Below, piece after piece: positions 5,338 to 7,869 of a DNA stretch of 7,869 nt; the first letter of the stretch is position 1, and every line of letters begins with the position of its first letter. A program made the position numbers and the translations under genes. The notes beneath the pieces are model-generated. The model had not been told where the DNA came from. It ran no database searches and was given only the letters and a program-made list of their open reading frames with translations. The stretch is from CAYWMP01 sp964459445 (GTDB taxonomy: Bacteria; Desulfobacterota; DSM-4660; Desulfatiglandales; HGW-15). The stretch covers positions 1 to 7,869 of the forward strand of contig CAYWMP010000236.1 in the NCBI GenBank assembly GCA_964459445.1, given 5' to 3'.

Positions 5338-7749
5338 TTATTTCTCAGTCAAGCGGTATACACCATCCCACTTTTCCCCGGAGGGGACAGGGGGCGTGTC
5401 TTTGAAAAGTTCACAACGCTTATAGAAGACATCAGAAGGGGTGGTATGGGCATCGGGATTTCGCTCGTAGCTGCGAGATTCTTTAAAACAATCCATGGCA
5501 GCATCCCATTCCATGTTAATGTAATGCTGCATGCCTTTATCAAAGACACTGAAGAGTTCCTTTTCATTGTCAGAAAGGCCTCCTTTGAGCGCGCACAGCT
5601 CATAGACCTTGACGGGTTCCGTTCTGCCGACCACGGTGATCCGGTCTATAAACCGGGCTTCAACTGCATCCCAAACTCTCGCCGTCTCCCCCTTTTCATT
5701 GAGGTATTCTGATTCCAGCGTGTATTCGCTTGCCGCAGTAAAGATGCCGTATTGTTTCGCCCCTTCTTCGAGGCGCGCGGCAAGGTTAACCGCATCGCCC
5801 ATCATGGTATAGTTCATGCGCACGGAACTACCCATGTTTCCAACCACGATGTCCCCCGTATTGATGCCGATCCGCATTCTCATATCATGCACAACCTTGG
5901 GCCATTTGTCTCCGGAAGCCCACTCCTCGGGAGAAAGATTTTTGATATTTCTGGCAGGTTCATCGGGGAGAAGCTTTTCCTGACGCCATTTGTTACGAAG
6001 ATCCAGGAGTGTATTCTGCATAGAGACAGCTACGCGGCAGGCCCTTACTGCATGGTCCGGGATGTCTATGGGAGCGCCGAGAAAAGCAACGATAGCATCT
6101 CCTTCATATTTGTCCAGCGTCCCGCGCTCAACGATAAGGAGGTCCGTCATGGCGGAAAGATACTCATTGAGAAGCTCGACCAGTTGAGCGGCCGTGAGCT
6201 TTTCCGAGAACACGGAGAAGCTTTGAATATCGGTGAAGTAGGCGGTGACGATTCTGGCTTCGCCGCCCAGTTCAGGCATGGTCTCGGAGCTAACCATTTC
6301 CTCAATGAGCTCAGGAGACAGGTAACTGGAAAATGTGGAATGAAGAAACCGTTTGTTTTTCTCTTCTATCAGGTACCGATACATGGTGAGTGCCATGTAG
6401 ACCACTAAAAGCGCCAGCAATGGATAGACCAAGTTGACCCATAGGGAATAGTTGTTGAAAAGCCATTGACTCACAAGTACATGACCGACAAACAGGCCAG
6501 CGGCAACCAGTAATCCGAGTATCGCGCCCAAACGACGCATGACAATGCCCGTAAAAAACCCCAATATGAGGATTGCCATGACATCATAGATCTGGGTCCA
6601 CTTTGGTTTGGCCAGGAAATTCCCCGTGAGCATATTGTCGATAATATTGGCATGGACCTCCATGCCGGGATATTCGCCTGAGCTTGAGAAAGGGGTCATT
6701 CTAATATCTCCGAGACCGATGGCAGTCCCGCCCACGAGGATGATTTTGTCCTGGAATGTCCCCTTCTCGAATTTTTCGTTGATAATATCGGTAATGGAAT
6801 AGTGAGGGAAGGTCCTCTCAGGTCCAAGATAATTAATCAATAGATTGCCGTCTTCTTCCGTAGGTATGAAGAGATCACCCATCATGACCCCGATAATGCC
6901 GTTTATAGCAACCCCCAGCATCATTTGAGGTTGATCGAGGTATTGCCAAACACATTGAACGGATATGGGGGAGTAAAGCTCCTCACCGCATTTGACCACT
7001 AACGGTACTTTGCGAACGATGCCGTCCGGATCGGGTTCAAAGTTAAAAAATCCTGAAGATGCCGCGGCTTGGCTCAGGATATCAATATTGGGTTGTGGCG
7101 CGTAGGCCCTATAATTGAAGATGAAATAATCAAGATCAATATCGGGTTCCTCGTAGATCGTCATAGGATATCTTGAGTCCTGGATGGTATTAAGCCGCCT
7201 GGAAACCTCTTCATCATCAAATTCGTATCCCAGAAAATGTTTGGACATGTAAAAGAAATGGCCGAGCACCACCCTGGCTTCCGAATTCTGCAATGCATTT
7301 GCGAAAACGAGATCATTGTCAGCGTTGATTTTCTTGCTTTGCAGAAACTCTATGAGCTCCTGGTTTTTAATATCCAACTTCTGGATCTGTGCATCCAGTT
7401 GATTAAGGACTTGAAGGCTGGTGTTTTCGTCAGGTTCCAGAAACCCGATGTCAAAGCCGACAACCCTGGCGCCATCTTTAGAAAGGATGTCAATGAGTTT
7501 GGCGAATTTGGCTCGTGGCCAGGGCCAGCGCCCTTCCATCTCTAAACTCTTTTCATCGATGACCGCAAGCGCCACTACAGGCGTTGGTTCTTGAATGCCT
7601 CTGCCCTCAAATCTTAGATCAAAGGTCTTCCATTCGATCAATTCAAAGAGAGGAACGCCCTGAATAAACAGAACGACGACAATCAGTGTGAGATAGAAAG
7701 TTATCGAAAAGGGATTGACCGTGACAAATTTCTTGAAGAAACGAATCAT
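5338..7749 (-). CDS. CHASE2 sensor-domain adenylate cyclase (class III)
   Basis: An 803-aa membrane receptor cyclase predicted to make cAMP from ATP in response to an unknown extracytoplasmic signal. Order: membrane helix at about 14-33; periplasmic CHASE2 domain (about 35-380) with VVALAVIDEKSLEMEGRWPWPR (58-79) and VVGFDIGFLEPD (96-107); three membrane helices (about 388-404, 409-427, 437-456); the linker FSSYLSPELIEEM (473-485); class III catalytic domain (about 498-720). All key residues are visible: metal-binding Asp507 (FTDIQSFS) and Asp551 (KYEGDAIVAF), adenine-selecting Lys547 and Thr648, and transition-state Asn655 and Arg659 (GDAVNLAARLE). A polar insertion of about 30 residues (590-620) precedes MRIGINTGDIVVGN. 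The tail (725-803) looks TPR-like and ends WDGVYRLTEK. The start ATG has AGGAG eight bases upstream. Lys547 and Thr648 favour adenylate over guanylate cyclase. No cAMP receptor gene is in the window. Confidence 0.94.
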   Translation of the reverse strand: MIRFFKKFVTVNPFSITFYLTLIVVVLFIQGVPLFELIEWKTFDLRFEGRGIQEPTPVVALAVIDEKSLEMEGRWPWPRAKFAKLIDILSKDGARVVGFDIGFLEPDENTSLQVLNQLDAQIQKLDIKNQELIEFLQSKKINADNDLVFANALQNSEARVVLGHFFYMSKHFLGYEFDDEEVSRRLNTIQDSRYPMTIYEEPDIDLDYFIFNYRAYAPQPNIDILSQAAASSGFFNFEPDPDGIVRKVPLVVKCGEELYSPISVQCVWQYLDQPQMMLGVAINGIIGVMMGDLFIPTEEDGNLLINYLGPERTFPHYSITDIINEKFEKGTFQDKIILVGGTAIGLGDIRMTPFSSSGEYPGMEVHANIIDNMLTGNFLAKPKWTQIYDVMAILILGFFTGIVMRRLGAILGLLVAAGLFVGHVLVSQWLFNNYSLWVNLVYPLLALLVVYMALTMYRYLIEEKNKRFLHSTFSSYLSPELIEEMVSSETMPELGGEARIVTAYFTDIQSFSVFSEKLTAAQLVELLNEYLSAMTDLLIVERGTLDKYEGDAIVAFLGAPIDIPDHAVRACRVAVSMQNTLLDLRNKWRQEKLLPDEPARNIKNLSPEEWASGDKWPKVVHDMRMRIGINTGDIVVGNMGSSVRMNYTMMGDAVNLAARLEEGAKQYGIFTAASEYTLESEYLNEKGETARVWDAVEARFIDRITVVGRTEPVKVYELCALKGGLSDNEKELFSVFDKGMQHYINMEWDAAMDCFKESRSYERNPDAHTTPSDVFYKRCELFKDTPPVPSGEKWDGVYRLTEK

Positions 7750-7820
7750 GGCGAAGGCTCCTGGGTCTGAGGGATTTGTGGGGGAGTTGGTTAGTCGAGA
7801 TATTTAAAGTACACTATCAA

Positions 7821-7850
7821 ATGGTATCTAGAAATAAGGGGATAAGTCAA
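7821..7850 (-). promoter_or_regulatory. putative sigma70-type promoter of the cyclase gene
   Basis: Reading the minus strand, TTGACT (complement of 7845-7850) is followed after 18 bases by TACCAT (complement of 7821-7826), five of six and four of six consensus matches. Transcription would start near 7814, giving a leader of about 65 bases before the ATG at 7749. No operator is clear. Confidence 0.45.
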
Positions 7851-7869
7851 GCTGAGTCATTGCTTAGAA

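Noticed and set aside
5752..6408. 218-codon plus-strand open frame antisense to the cyclase
   Set aside because: It lies wholly opposite the conserved catalytic domain, resembles no protein and has no convincing start signal; it is a shadow of the cyclase coding frame.

Overview
The window looks like chromosomal DNA of an anaerobic bacterium, most likely a Desulfobacterota (former Deltaproteobacteria) lineage near the Syntrophobacterales or Desulfobacterales. This is an inference. It rests on moderate GC, a cobalamin-dependent radical SAM protein, LarB, a CHASE2-type adenylate cyclase, and intergenic spacers filled with palindromic repeat families of kinds I associate with such genomes. No rRNA, tRNA, CRISPR array, transposase, integrase or phage gene was seen.

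Layout. (1) 72-1825, plus strand: a likely three-gene operon behind a plausible sigma70-type promoter. It encodes an unrecognised 118-aa helical protein, a 160-aa flavodoxin-fold protein and LarB, the first enzyme of nickel-pincer cofactor synthesis. (2) 1826-2207: a gene-poor spacer. It holds a 37-codon minus-strand reading frame ending one base from the larB stop, then a ~150-bp structured element bounded by two inverted hairpins with complementary loops, then a GC-rich 9-mer repeat. (3) 2208-3584, minus strand: a B12-binding radical SAM protein. (4) 3670-4119, plus strand: D-aminoacyl-tRNA deacylase (dtd), divergent from the radical SAM gene. (5) 4120-4516: a spacer built from several palindromic or tandem repeats, ending in a consensus extended -10 promoter. 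(6) 4517-5245, plus strand: a membrane-anchored YdcF/SanA-like DUF218 protein. (7) 5338-7749, minus strand and convergent with it: an 803-aa CHASE2-adenylate cyclase with its own promoter near the right edge.

The genes do not form one pathway. The first operon joins a redox flavoprotein to an organometallic cofactor enzyme. The cyclase is a self-contained envelope sensor that would make cAMP. Dtd is housekeeping proofreading. The radical SAM protein is an orphan. No clear new multi-gene system is visible. The most unusual signal is the structured element at about 1962-2116: its two terminal hairpins keep the loop and loop-proximal pairs but differ at paired outer-stem positions in a compensatory way, which suggests the hairpin fold itself is what is conserved.
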